The notes under the pieces are model-generated. The model was not told the DNA's origin. It made no database searches and saw nothing but the letters and a program-made list of their open reading frames with translations. From positions 1 to 38,170 of the forward strand of contig JAEWGR010000164.1 of NCBI GenBank assembly GCA_023388195.1: a stretch of 38,170 bases of DNA. Direction: 5' to 3'. This document shows positions 1-7,975 of this stretch, piece after piece. Each line of letters opens with the position of its first letter. The first letter of the stretch is position 1. The translations under genes were made by a program, and so were the position numbers. Source of the DNA: Bacillota bacterium. Lineage in GTDB: Bacteria; Bacillota; Negativicutes; Sporomusales; Sporomusaceae.

Positions 1-272
1 ACAAGCTGTTACAATCTGGCGAGTTCTATGACTCAATCATTGCCTTAAAGGCATACTCATCGCCACCACTACATAATAGCTAACTTAACTATACCTCATT
101 TAATTATGGTTATTCAATAGCTGTTCCCTGCTTTTTTCGTCTATTTTGATAGGCTTATTTTGTTGTGCCTTGGGGGAGGTCTTTGGTATATTTGTTTTCA
201 CAATAACCGTCCCCTTGTGTCCCCAGTCAAGTCCAGGTATTCCCAAGAGATGACGCCCATGCTAGACGTATA
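1..272. other. Gene-free left edge
   Basis: I see no supported gene here. A plus-strand frame is open from the window edge to a stop near position 83 and could be the last 26 codons of a gene lying outside, but nothing in it is recognisable. The stretch is AT-rich and contains no clear promoter. It separates the tail/toxin locus from whatever lies to the left. Confidence 0.4.
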
Positions 273-303
273 GAAAAGCCAACGGACCTGCCCGTGGCTT
301 TCC
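273..303 (-). terminator. Probable terminator after the immunity gene
   Basis: Read on the minus strand, an AAAGCCA/TGGCTTT stem, extended by CGG/CCG and with a short loop, is followed by TTTTC. It lies just past the stop of the 306-854 gene and would end the toxin-immunity transcript. Confidence 0.5.
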
Positions 304-305
304 CT

Positions 306-854
306 TTAACCATTTATTGAGCACAAATCAAATACATCTTTGAAAATTGCCGTATCAACAGTCATTTGTTTTCCGAAAATGATTGTTCCCTTTGGCATAT
401 CCACTCCACATATAACTTCCTTCATCTCGGCATATGAAAGTTCTTCAAACCCTTTAGCATTTAAGTAGTGTCTAATCCTTTCATGAAATTCAAACTGACT
501 TTTACAATATGCCTCACCTGAATATCCATCCAAAGAAGGGCCCATTCTGTTTTCATCTTTATTCTCAACTTCAAACTCATGTTGCACATAGAATACCGGA
601 ACAATTTTTGAGACTTTAATTACCGTATTGTATTTTACTGAAAAATCACCTTCTGTTACGCTCTCAAAATACACATACCATTCATGAACTGGATTAGTCG
701 TTCGTGACCCTATTTCAATATAGCGAAAGGAGGTTTCAAGAAGTTTGCAAAATTCATCTAGGATGTTTAGTGCTTCCTTACATCGTTTTTTATAAAAGTC
801 ATATTCTTTTTTTAAATACACTTTAGTTATAGCTTCTTCTACCCGTTCTTTCAT
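306..854 (-). CDS. Probable immunity protein for the adjacent E3-type toxin
   Basis: This is a 182-residue soluble protein with no signal peptide or membrane segment. The N-terminal 45 residues are charged and helical, and the rest looks like a mixed alpha/beta domain. I do not recognise the family. The role is inferred from position only: it follows the toxin gene by 14 bases on the same strand and has its own strong ribosome site (AGGAGGAG before the ATG). It is longer than the roughly 85-residue immunity proteins of the classical colicin E3 group and does not obviously resemble them. If it is the immunity protein it should bind and block the C-terminal rRNase domain. It could instead be an unrelated accessory gene. 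The sequence is AT-rich compared with the tail genes upstream, as is usual for toxin-immunity cargo. Confidence 0.55.
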   Translation of the reverse strand: MKERVEEAITKVYLKKEYDFYKKRCKEALNILDEFCKLLETSFRYIEIGSRTTNPVHEWYVYFESVTEGDFSVKYNTVIKVSKIVPVFYVQHEFEVENKDENRMGPSLDGYSGEAYCKSQFEFHERIRHYLNAKGFEELSYAEMKEVICGVDMPKGTIIFGKQMTVDTAIFKDVFDLCSING

Positions 855-868
855 TTATAAACTCCTCC

Positions 869-1651
869 TTATTTCACACTCAAATCATGGCCCCCCGATA
901 GATCGGCTGGCTTAGTTTGCACTAAATCTATGTTTACCTCACCTTGATGCATACCTTTACTATTACACTTTTCGAAACGCCCATGCTGAGAATCAACAGA
1001 ATAAAGATCTCCTGTTTTAGGATCTTTATAAACATCTCTATTATTCATTTTACTATATATTCTGTCCTTGACCCAACCATTTTTCTCTGCTACTTCTGCA
1101 ACTTTTGTTTTAACAGCTGCAACTCGTTCACCAACTGGCAATTTACTAATATTACTTTCAAATTGTGCAGAATTACTCGACTCCTGATTGGTCTTTGTTC
1201 CATTGGAGGTTGAATTTTGAGAGGCATTATATTGAGATGAATTCGTTAACGCAGAGCCAGTTAACCACAATTTCCAAGCATCTGCAGTGGCAGTCTGAGC
1301 CAAAGTACCATTATAACCTATTGCAAACGCTGATGAGGTTGACGAAGGATTTCCTTTTAATCCTGCAGCCTCTAATGCCCAAGGCATAGCCCAGTTTCCT
1401 CGATAATAGCCATACTTAAACGCATTGCTCTTATCGATGAATTCGTCGCCAGGTAAATTAGGAAGGCCTAAAAAGCCTCTTCCCAAACCAGCGAGATAAT
1501 CCCAATAATCCTTAAATCTTCCCATACGATTAAAAGCAAGGTACTGGCTAAAGTCAAAGTTAGGTGGTCTTTGGGCCGTAACAATAACCGCATTAAGAGA
1601 ATATTCTATCTGTCCATCCACCACAACCTGTATTCCATTATTCTCACTCAT
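869..1651 (-). CDS. Bacteriocin-like toxin with colicin E3-type rRNase C-terminus
   Basis: The last 60 or so residues match the cytotoxic domain of colicin E3. The segment YSVDSQHGRFE aligns with the E3 segment YEWDSQHGELE, keeping the Asp, His and Glu known in E3 as catalytic (Asp510, His513, Glu517). E3 enzymes cut 16S rRNA in the decoding centre. Residues before it form a low-complexity Asn/Ser/Thr/Gln linker, and the N-terminal 130 residues are unrecognised, rich in aromatic residues and glycine. No receptor-binding or TonB-box domain is evident, so delivery probably depends on something else, plausibly the tail particle or lysis by the holin and glucosaminidase just upstream. The start is uncertain: the ATG at 1651 overlaps the stop of an upstream frame (ATGAGTGA), while a GTG at 1693 would add 14 residues. 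An in-frame stop just above 1693 rules out a longer form. Confidence 0.72.
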   Translation of the reverse strand: MSENNGIQVVVDGQIEYSLNAVIVTAQRPPNFDFSQYLAFNRMGRFKDYWDYLAGLGRGFLGLPNLPGDEFIDKSNAFKYGYYRGNWAMPWALEAAGLKGNPSSTSSAFAIGYNGTLAQTATADAWKLWLTGSALTNSSQYNASQNSTSNGTKTNQESSNSAQFESNISKLPVGERVAAVKTKVAEVAEKNGWVKDRIYSKMNNRDVYKDPKTGDLYSVDSQHGRFEKCNSKGMHQGEVNIDLVQTKPADLSGGHDLSVK

Positions 1652-1943
1652 ACAGCCAATACCTGGCAGCAGTGTTACACTCTGCCCCTGCACTGCTCCG
1701 CAGTTTTACTGCCCTTATCCAATCCGGCTTTGGCTGTAACGCACCTGCATTAAGTGTTTCTTTATTATCTGATAAACACTGATTTTTATTAAATAATGAA
1801 AGCTCCCGCAACAGTGTTTTCCTTGAGCCACGGGCCTCCGGGTTTGCTCTTTGCCCTTGCAAAGGCTGCTGGTTTCTTCCTGTCAGGCTGGGGAATCGCC
1901 AGGACAACTCGCCTCTGTCCTGCAAGAATATTATTCCGCACAT
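1644..1943 (-). CDS. Possible leader ORF coupled to the toxin start
   Basis: A 99-codon frame begins with a good ribosome site (AAAGGAG, ten bases before ATG) and ends in the overlap ATGAGTGA with the toxin start, the arrangement expected for translational coupling. The product is rich in Arg, Ser, Pro and Gln and resembles no family I know. A second frame from the GTG at 1941 is open for about 50 codons over the same DNA, so coding by either frame is unproven. The alternative is a remnant, or a transcribed leader whose only role is to carry ribosomes to the toxin. Confidence 0.3.
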   Translation of the reverse strand: MCGIIFLQDRGELSWRFPSLTGRNQQPLQGQRANPEARGSRKTLLRELSLFNKNQCLSDNKETLNAGALQPKPDWIRAVKLRSSAGAECNTAARYWLYE

Positions 1944-1989
1944 GGATTATCATCTCCTTTATTTGGAAATTAAGATTTATTTAAATAAG

Positions 1990-2015
1990 AAAAAGCCACA
2001 CCTGGGTGTGACTTT
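1990..2015 (-). terminator. Terminator after the glucosaminidase gene
   Basis: On the minus strand GTCACACC pairs with GGTGTGGC (one wobble) around a short loop and is followed by TTTTTCTT. It ends the tail/lysis transcript and separates it from the toxin-immunity pair, which therefore probably has its own promoter or depends on read-through. Confidence 0.75.
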
Positions 2016-2028
2016 TACCATCTACTAA

Positions 2029-2469
2029 CTACTCATCATATTGAGTCAATTCATTGGCAGCAATAATGGCCAAGATATCACGGGCATAGCCGGGATTGGT
2101 GGCATAGACCGGGGCCAGGGTGTGTACGAAATTGTTCAGGCTGGTGTGATCAAGCCGCTCCACATAGGCCGGTTCCCGGGTCAATAGCAGGCACCAGTCT
2201 TCAAAGGCTTCGTCCAGGGAGCTGTATAATTTAAATTTATCAACCGTACTAACCAATTGCCCGTCATAATACTCCTGGGTTCTTACCTCGGTAAATAAAT
2301 CGCCGGCCACGGCCTTTCTGCCAAAGATGTTGTAATCGCCGATTGTATACCGGCCCCAGCCGCTTTCCATTGCGGCCTGGGCGATACAGACGCTGGTGTA
2401 CAGCCGGTAGCGCCGGCAAATACGTTGGGCCGCAGGGGCCAGCCAGGCAATAAATTCGTCCGATGACAT
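2029..2469 (-). CDS. Peptidoglycan hydrolase, glucosaminidase family (endolysin-like)
   Basis: This 146-residue protein is a single compact glucosaminidase domain of the FlgJ/GH73 type. Visible marks are the N-terminal helix with AQAAMESGWG, whose Glu fits the catalytic acid, the YNIFGRK segment, and the LFTEVRTQEYYDG strand pair typical of the family. It would cleave the glycan strand of peptidoglycan. It has no signal peptide and no cell-wall-binding domain. The start ATG overlaps the holin stop (TAATG), so the two are a translationally coupled holin-endolysin pair. Lysis genes at the end of a tail cluster suit a particle released by lysing the producer. The short length, a bare catalytic domain, is common in tail-associated or minimal phage lysins. 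Confidence 0.85.
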   Translation of the reverse strand: MSSDEFIAWLAPAAQRICRRYRLYTSVCIAQAAMESGWGRYTIGDYNIFGRKAVAGDLFTEVRTQEYYDGQLVSTVDKFKLYSSLDEAFEDWCLLLTREPAYVERLDHTSLNNFVHTLAPVYATNPGYARDILAIIAANELTQYDE

Positions 2470-2996
2470 TACTTCATCCCTCCCAGTTTTGACCGGATAA
2501 AGGCCAACAGGGGCGTAAGGCTCTGTACACCGGCATCGCGTAGGTTCTCCACAATGCTGAGTGCTTCGGTGGCCGCCAGGTAATACCAGGCTGTCCGCAA
2601 AAACAGGCCATCACCGCCGGCCATATGATCTACCTGAACAACCGCCGCCACTAAAACCATATATAAAATGATTTTTCCGGCAAATTTTGTTTTCATCATG
2701 GCCGACGTAATATATCTGCTGGCAAATGCCTGTTTCATACTGCAGGCACATTGCCACAGACCGGCCTGCTCCCGGCATGTTCCCTGGTCCAGCAGATATT
2801 TGTTGGCCAAGGCCAGCCATTTTGTCAGCAGATCAATCAATATCAGCACAATAAAAGCCAACAGGGCAGTACCGTGACTGCTAAAGAAAAAAGACAGGGT
2901 ACCGGCCAGAGAAATCTTGGCCAGTGCTACATCTATCAGTGAGTGGACGGCTCCTTTTGCCGCCTTGCATACGCCGTCTGCTATATCGCCCAACAT
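2469..2996 (-). CDS. Phage holin (toxin-secretion/phage lysis holin type)
   Basis: This 175-residue membrane protein has a hydrophobic segment near residues 40-65 followed by Asp-Leu-Leu-Thr-Lys-Trp, a second near residues 105-125 (KFAGKIILYMVLVAAVVQVDHM), and a third that leads into YYLAATEALSIVENLRDAG. The last motif, with E-x-x-S-I-x-E-N, is characteristic of the Firmicute holin family that includes phi105 holin and TcdE. It would form membrane lesions that let the glucosaminidase reach the wall. The family usually runs 120-150 residues; here an extra helix of about 30 residues sits between segments 1 and 2. The ribosome site GGAGGTAGGGT precedes the ATG. Confidence 0.85.
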   Translation of the reverse strand: MLGDIADGVCKAAKGAVHSLIDVALAKISLAGTLSFFFSSHGTALLAFIVLILIDLLTKWLALANKYLLDQGTCREQAGLWQCACSMKQAFASRYITSAMMKTKFAGKIILYMVLVAAVVQVDHMAGGDGLFLRTAWYYLAATEALSIVENLRDAGVQSLTPLLAFIRSKLGGMK

Positions 2997-3020
2997 ACCC
3001 TACCTCCATTTAGAAAAACC

Positions 3021-3057
3021 GGCTTGTGCCAGGTCTTTGCAGACGCCGGCACAAGCC
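3021..3057. repeat. Structured repeat, copy A
   Basis: This is a nested inverted repeat. The outer arms are GGCTTGTGCC and GGCACAAGCC, and the inner arms GTCT and AGAC close a small loop. Related 37-base copies occur at 20252, 20715 and 25668. On the minus strand it is followed by GGTTTTTC, so here it may also end transcripts between the fibre and holin genes. Confidence 0.65.
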
Positions 3058-3116
3058 TCAGGTTTTCTTTATTCCCTCTAATTATAGTTTTGAATAATTG
3101 TAGATTTGACATGGTA

Positions 3117-3145
3117 ATAAAAATAGAGCCCCTGCAGGGCTCCGG
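3117..3145 (-). terminator. Terminator after the tail-fibre gene
   Basis: The minus strand reads GGAGCCCTGCAGGGGCTC followed by TATTTTTAT: a short GC-rich stem with a U-rich tail, just after the fibre gene stop at 3169. Confidence 0.7.
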
Positions 3146-3168
3146 TCGTTTATTTCAATTCAATCTTG

Positions 3169-4608
3169 TTAGGCGATCCAGATATTGCCGCCCACGTCGG
3201 CTGTGGGGATATTGTTTGCCGTAGTTGCTGTAGCCACACTACCTATGGTTATATTAGCCGTGCCGTCAAAAGCAACACCGTTAATGGTTCTCGCGGTGGC
3301 CAGTTTTGTGGCGGTAGCGGCATTACCGGTAGTTGAGGCACTGATAGTGGCAGGATTGGCTGCCGCCGTTACCCGGCCTTTGGCGTCCACAGTGACCGAT
3401 GTGTAAGTTCCGGCCGTCACCCCACTGGCAGCTAAGACCAGTGGTATTGTAATATTGGCACTGCCATTGAAAGCGGTTGCCGTCCCTGCAGCATCGCCGC
3501 TGATGCCGATTGTCCGGGCTGTTGCCAGTGCTGTGGCTGTAGCCGCATTGCCTGTGCAGGTTCCTGCCGTTGTTGCTGCTGTGGCTGACGGCACTGTGCC
3601 GATAACCCCTATAGTCACCCTGTCATTGGTAGCATCCGGCGTGAGGGCGATATTCGAGCCGGCAACTAACTCCAGAATGTCAGTTGCCGAATCGGCGGCA
3701 ACCGTTGTCGTGCCGACCAGGACATTGCTAAAGGCATTTTGATTGGGCTGAGCGCCGGCAGTAATCCCATTCAGCTTGCTTACCAGGGCGGCAGGCATAA
3801 AGCCGGCGGCACTGGTAGTGGCATCGCTGTGGCTGTGGCCATTGGCGGTAACTGCAATCGTGCAGGCATCATTGGTCGCGTCGCCGGTGATGGTAATCCC
3901 CGACCCGGCGGTAATGGTAAAGGTATCGCTTTTGCTGTCGGCGGCCGCCGCAACCCCGCCGGCCATAATTGTGCTGAAGGCATTTTGGTTGATCTCCGCC
4001 CCGGCGGCAATCCCGTCCAGCTTCTGTTTGTCGCTGCCGGCCATAAAGCCGTTGGCGGCCGTCGTTGCTGCGCTATGGGTGTGGGTTGTGGGCGATTTCT
4101 CCGTGTCCAGTTCAGTCAGAGCCGCCTGCACATTGGTCGCGCTGATACCGCCGACAGCAGCAACGCTAACCGCTGTAGCCGGATGAGCCCCGACCGCTTT
4201 GCTGGCGTGAGCGTCAATCCTGGTCTGAGCCCCGGCCGGCGTTTCCGCTCCTATTTGGGCTGCGGTTACAGCATGAGGGTTGTCAGTCCGGTTCAGATGC
4301 TGCTCGTTCTTACTCTCACTCCACTGGGTTCCTGTGTAATACCAGTGGGTTTTAGTCGCTTTGTTCCATACTGTCAATCCTTCAAACGGGTCATAAAAAG
4401 CCCAGATTTCGCCGAGATACTGGGTCAGGCAATTCCCCTTTCCTGACCAGATTCCGCCGGGAGCAGTCCCTATTACATAAAGCATACCTGCCGTCGGGCT
4501 GGCTGGCGGAGCCGTCACTAACACTGCCTCCACGACCGGCTGCACCATAGCATCGAGAATATGGCTGCTGACGATGTAGGGGAAATTAAGTCTTGAAGAT
4601 TCGGCCAT
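3169..4608 (-). CDS. Tail fibre with phage-fibre repeats
   Basis: This is a 479-residue fibre. Residues 1-110 form a base domain with strands and Trp/Tyr clusters. Two related blocks of about 85 residues follow, each opening with HTHSAATTAANGFM- or HSHSDATTSAAGFM-like sequence and containing a K-L-x-G-I-x-A-G-A turn, as in many fibres with the PF03406-type repeat. The last 110 residues carry the motif NAATATKLATARTI and its variants, the classical fibre repeat seen in T4-like and prophage fibres. No intramolecular chaperone or catalytic domain is seen; the protein ends in GGNIWIA. The gene is GC- and Ala/Thr-rich, in contrast to the two AT-rich genes upstream of it. It probably forms a trimeric receptor-binding fibre. 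The ribosome site is AAGGAGG. Confidence 0.8.
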   Translation of the reverse strand: MAESSRLNFPYIVSSHILDAMVQPVVEAVLVTAPPASPTAGMLYVIGTAPGGIWSGKGNCLTQYLGEIWAFYDPFEGLTVWNKATKTHWYYTGTQWSESKNEQHLNRTDNPHAVTAAQIGAETPAGAQTRIDAHASKAVGAHPATAVSVAAVGGISATNVQAALTELDTEKSPTTHTHSAATTAANGFMAGSDKQKLDGIAAGAEINQNAFSTIMAGGVAAAADSKSDTFTITAGSGITITGDATNDACTIAVTANGHSHSDATTSAAGFMPAALVSKLNGITAGAQPNQNAFSNVLVGTTTVAADSATDILELVAGSNIALTPDATNDRVTIGVIGTVPSATAATTAGTCTGNAATATALATARTIGISGDAAGTATAFNGSANITIPLVLAASGVTAGTYTSVTVDAKGRVTAAANPATISASTTGNAATATKLATARTINGVAFDGTANITIGSVATATTANNIPTADVGGNIWIA

Positions 4609-4709
4609 AAGGTGACCTCCTTATATTTTTCTCTAGAACGATGTAGTATTAGACTTCTGGTGTGATATACTCCATCCAATTGATATTATTGGAGTTCGCC
4701 CTCATTTAA

Positions 4710-5438
4710 CTAAACGGAATTATTCCATGCATCCCACACAGCATCTAACAAAGTCACATCAGCAAGCATAAATGAATATCTAGGATTATAATAGGTATAC
4801 CTATTCGTATTATGTGGTACAGGATATCCTAGGGCGCCTAGTCCCTTAATTAAAAAAAATGTACTATCTGTATTAAACTGAAACGAAGAATGCAATGAAC
4901 AGGTTACTGCGATAGAATCATCCCATTCCATACAAGAGGGGATGCCTGTAATAAATGCGGTTTTTATGCTAGGTCCGTGCGCGAAAGTGTGTATAACATG
5001 GTCAGATGAAGTTGGGGAAAAGCCTAAATTTCCGTTTATTGATTCATATACTTTTAAAACACTGGCTGCATCTGTATCAGAAAAAGTTATCTCATTGTTT
5101 TCATTTTTTAATTCAAAATTCTTCCCCGGTTGCCCTCCCCCATCTTCAGAAAAGTAATACACTTCAATTTTCTGACCTGGAACTGAACTTAAAAGCTTAA
5201 TTATTGGTTGCCCCGCATATACAGAGAAACTATTTATTATTATAGTAGATGGTGCTGGGGCAGAAATAGCCATTAATGAACCTAAACCCAGGCTTGATTC
5301 CAAGGTATATCGGTAAAAGCCGTTAGAGCCACTAGTTGGGAAATAAAACTCTTCTTTCCAAATAAAAAAATAATTTTTTAAGTAATCCGCTAATTGCAAA
5401 CTACCTTTGTTTGTGTAAATCTCTACACCATGTTTCAT
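4710..5438 (-). CDS. Putative receptor-binding tail tip protein
   Basis: This is a 242-residue beta-rich protein of unknown family. It opens with MKHGVEIYTNKGSLQLAD, a pattern like small phage proteins that begin with a phrase of the form 'G-L-Q-V-x-N-x-x-G...D' and cap a fibre or baseplate. The body alternates short hydrophobic strands with Ser/Thr/Gly loops and is rich in Tyr and Phe. Its ATG follows directly after the stop of the 103-residue gene (TAAATG). Base composition is markedly AT-rich relative to the flanking fibre genes, suggesting that this specificity module was acquired separately. Binding to a surface receptor is inferred from position among fibre genes. Confidence 0.6.
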   Translation of the reverse strand: MKHGVEIYTNKGSLQLADYLKNYFFIWKEEFYFPTSGSNGFYRYTLESSLGLGSLMAISAPAPSTIIINSFSVYAGQPIIKLLSSVPGQKIEVYYFSEDGGGQPGKNFELKNENNEITFSDTDAASVLKVYESINGNLGFSPTSSDHVIHTFAHGPSIKTAFITGIPSCMEWDDSIAVTCSLHSSFQFNTDSTFFLIKGLGALGYPVPHNTNRYTYYNPRYSFMLADVTLLDAVWDAWNNSV

Positions 5439-5750
5439 TTAAGCAACCCCATAAATCAATAATGAATTGATTCGATTCCTAGGCCCGTAAAAACTACCAT
5501 AGTTAGTAAAATCATAATAAATTGTATCACCTTCCACATATGCATACGCTTGCTCATAATATTGGGGCATATAAACAGTAGTGTTTGCCGGGCAAATAAT
5601 CCACCACGGGCTTCCCATGAGCAAATTACTATCACGCATACTCCCGGAAACTATCCCAAAATAAATTTCACCTAATTTCTTAGGTATACTCGTCGTTACA
5701 TCAATTATTATCTGATCTCTTCCCCCCCATATCTGTAATCCCGGTGGCAT
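5439..5750 (-). CDS. Small tail tip protein, DUF6453-like
   Basis: This 103-residue protein starts MPPGLQIWGGRDQIIIDVTT. The opening is typical of small phage proteins that follow fibre or host-specificity genes (DUF6453-like, recognised from memory). It is all-beta with many aromatic residues and no catalytic signature. The chosen ATG lies in the overlap TAATG with the stop of the large fibre gene and has GGGGGTG as its ribosome site; a GTG two codons earlier is possible. It appears to be a shorter relative in style of the 242-residue neighbour, and the two may together form an exchangeable tip. AT-rich composition supports joint transfer. Confidence 0.55.
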   Translation of the reverse strand: MPPGLQIWGGRDQIIIDVTTSIPKKLGEIYFGIVSGSMRDSNLLMGSPWWIICPANTTVYMPQYYEQAYAYVEGDTIYYDFTNYGSFYGPRNRINSLLIYGVA

Positions 5751-7945
5751 TACCACACCCCCATTCTGACCCGCAGTATATTATTGGCATCATACACTTC
5801 TATCAGGTTGTCCTTAATCTCCGTCCTGGCGCCGGTAGTGGCGGTGCGCAGGGTCCCTATTTTAGCTGTTATGGCACTTAGTTCGGTTACGCCCAGTTTC
5901 TCGGCGGTGACGGCATTGGCGGCCAGCTTATCGGCCGTTATGGCCTTGGCAGCAATATTATCGGCAGTAACCGCATTGGCTGCCAGCTTGGCAGTAGTGA
6001 TGGCACCGGCGGCGATATGGCTGGCGTTAACAGCGCCGGTTTTAATATTGGCCGCCTCAATGCCGCCGGCAACAATCCTATCACCGGTAATCGTGCCGGC
6101 CGCTACCTTGTCGCCGGTAATTGTCCCGGCAGCAATTTTAGCTGCAGTAATGGCATTGGCGGCAATCTGACCGGCGGTAATGGCATTAGCCGCCACTTTG
6201 TCACTGGTAACACTGTTGACGGCCAATTTATCACCTGTGATTTGACTCGCAAGGATATGACCGCTGGTAATGGAGTTAGCAGCTACTTTATCACTGGTAA
6301 TGGCATTGGCGGCTATTTTATCGCCTGTGATTTGTCCGGCAACAATATGACCACCGGTAATCGTGTTAGCAGCCACTTTGTCACTGGTAACACTGTTGAC
6401 AGCCAGTTTATCACCTGTGATCTGACCGGCAACAACATGAGCGGCGGTTACGGTATTGGCGGCTATTTTGCCGCTGGTAATGCTATTGGCTGCTATTTTA
6501 TCGCTGGTAACCGCATTGGCGGTAAGATGACCGGCAGAAATCGTATTCCCGGCTATCTTATCACTGGTAATGGCATTGGTCACAATCCGGTCGCCGCTAA
6601 TGGTCTGAGGGGCTATATGAACACCCTGTATGGTCTCCACCGCGATGTGTTGGCCTGCAATAGCCTCCAGCGCGATGTGCGGGCCCGTAATCGCTTCAAT
6701 GGCGATATTCTGCCCGGTAATGGCCTGGGCAGTAATATGGTCACCGGTAATGGAACCGACAGCCAGACTGCCGCCGGTAAGCTGACCGCCCCGCTGCAGG
6801 TCCTCCTGGGTCAGGTTTTTTATTTCATAGCTGTTGTCAATGGCCGCATCAGTAATGGCGGTGATGGAGCCGGACATGTCCACTTTAGCGATGGCATGCT
6901 GGTTGGCCGACAGCACCGGTGGCTGCAGGCTGCTGCGATTGCTGCCAAGGGTCCAGCCGATAACGCCAAAGGAGGTGCCCTCATTGGTATGAGCCTTTTC
7001 CACCAGGAAAACCAGCATATAATTGCCGGAAAAGCTGTAAGAAGCCCTAATTATAGAGCCGGCCGGGGGAGCAGAAGAAAATGTCACCGATCCGTTGGCG
7101 GCATCCACCGTCGCAGCAGTTTGCACATCATTTACATAAATAACCGGACTGGTCACCGCCTGATGGTACAAATCATATTTCTTTTGTACCCCGTCACTCA
7201 TAGCAATCAGTTCCTTAACCACATTCCTGTGGCTGGCAAGATCCAGTATCCCGCCCTCCGCATTTAATATTTCGCCGGCTACAAGTGCCCGGCCGGCTGA
7301 AATGTTGACTTTCATACTTGCGGGATTGGTCGCTGCCACGATAAAACTGTCATTGCCCGTGTCAGGACTATAGATCGTTGCATTGCCTGTCAGTACCTGA
7401 TTATTGGCGGCAGTGTCTGAATCTTCGGCACCGGCCCGAGGCCGGATATCCTGAATCTTATTTTGATCTATTTCTGACGTATTGGCCCAGACATCAATAA
7501 TCGCCAGCGGCAGATACCCGGTGCCTATGTTGGTTGGGTCGGTCGTGCTTTCCAGAACAACACCGTCACTATTAACATAGATATAGCGGAACTGCCGCTC
7601 TGAGCCCGCAGCAGCCATCTGCAGGAAGGTATAGGCTACTTCCACTGGGTCGTCCCGGTCGACAAAAGTAGCCCGGCCGGCAGTAACGGCTAGGCGCATG
7701 CCTTCCAGTGCCACAACATTCAGGCCATACTCGACCAGGGTACGCTTGCCTTTCTTTTGGTTGCTGAGAAATTCGGTAAATTTTTCGGTAAATCGCTGCA
7801 GATTTGCTTCCAGCTGGGCAAGACGCCCCTCGTCCACCCCAGAGCGACGCACCAGGCTGCCGGAGCCGGTACCGGAGGTTTTATTCTCGACCGTTTTACT
7901 GATTTGCTCCTCAATCATATGGGATAATTCTTTGCCAAAAGGCAT
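5750..7945 (-). CDS. Large tail fibre with 29 decapeptide repeats
   Basis: This is a protein of about 731 residues. The N-terminal 60 residues hold a charged coiled-coil-like stretch. Residues 75-180 form a domain with segments such as YTFLQMAAAGSERQFRYIYV, seen in phage baseplate-attached fibres. Residues 180-390 are beta-rich. About 29 exact-period 10-residue repeats of the form (A/S/T)-I-T-x-D-K-I-A-A-N follow, then a 44-residue end domain (TEIKDNLIEVYDANNILRVR). The repeats should build a long beta-solenoid shaft. The gene sits directly after the tail hub, the position of the main side or central fibre. The start is ambiguous: GTG at 7954 or ATG at 7945. I chose the ATG because GGTGAG lies before it. 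Confidence 0.8.
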   Translation of the reverse strand: MPFGKELSHMIEEQISKTVENKTSGTGSGSLVRRSGVDEGRLAQLEANLQRFTEKFTEFLSNQKKGKRTLVEYGLNVVALEGMRLAVTAGRATFVDRDDPVEVAYTFLQMAAAGSERQFRYIYVNSDGVVLESTTDPTNIGTGYLPLAIIDVWANTSEIDQNKIQDIRPRAGAEDSDTAANNQVLTGNATIYSPDTGNDSFIVAATNPASMKVNISAGRALVAGEILNAEGGILDLASHRNVVKELIAMSDGVQKKYDLYHQAVTSPVIYVNDVQTAATVDAANGSVTFSSAPPAGSIIRASYSFSGNYMLVFLVEKAHTNEGTSFGVIGWTLGSNRSSLQPPVLSANQHAIAKVDMSGSITAITDAAIDNSYEIKNLTQEDLQRGGQLTGGSLAVGSITGDHITAQAITGQNIAIEAITGPHIALEAIAGQHIAVETIQGVHIAPQTISGDRIVTNAITSDKIAGNTISAGHLTANAVTSDKIAANSITSGKIAANTVTAAHVVAGQITGDKLAVNSVTSDKVAANTITGGHIVAGQITGDKIAANAITSDKVAANSITSGHILASQITGDKLAVNSVTSDKVAANAITAGQIAANAITAAKIAAGTITGDKVAAGTITGDRIVAGGIEAANIKTGAVNASHIAAGAITTAKLAANAVTADNIAAKAITADKLAANAVTAEKLGVTELSAITAKIGTLRTATTGARTEIKDNLIEVYDANNILRVRMGVW
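5885..6754 (-). repeat. 30-base tandem coding repeat, 29 units
   Basis: The DNA encodes 29 consecutive 10-residue units without a break in phase. Units in the middle are nearly identical (for example QITGDKLAVN then SVTSDKVAAN occurs twice, at units 12-13 and 18-19), while the first five are more divergent. This suggests expansion by unequal exchange in the centre of the array. Unit number could vary between strains and set fibre length. Confidence 0.85.
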
Positions 7946-7975
7946 TTTACTCACCGCCTTAACATAATTTACGTT

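Noticed and set aside
3..83. Open plus-strand frame from the left edge, possibly the end of a gene
   Set aside because: Only 26 codons, no recognisable feature; cannot be told from chance.
3739..4446. Plus-strand frame opposite the second fibre gene
   Set aside because: Antisense of Ala/Thr-rich repeats; no ribosome site and no domain.
5885..6754. CRISPR-like array because of the regular 30-base repeats
   Set aside because: Repeats are contiguous without spacers and keep a protein reading frame.
6017..7267. Long plus-strand frame opposite the repeat-rich fibre
   Set aside because: It is the antisense shadow of the 30-base repeats, Gly/Asn-rich with the same period; the minus-strand frame is the coherent one.
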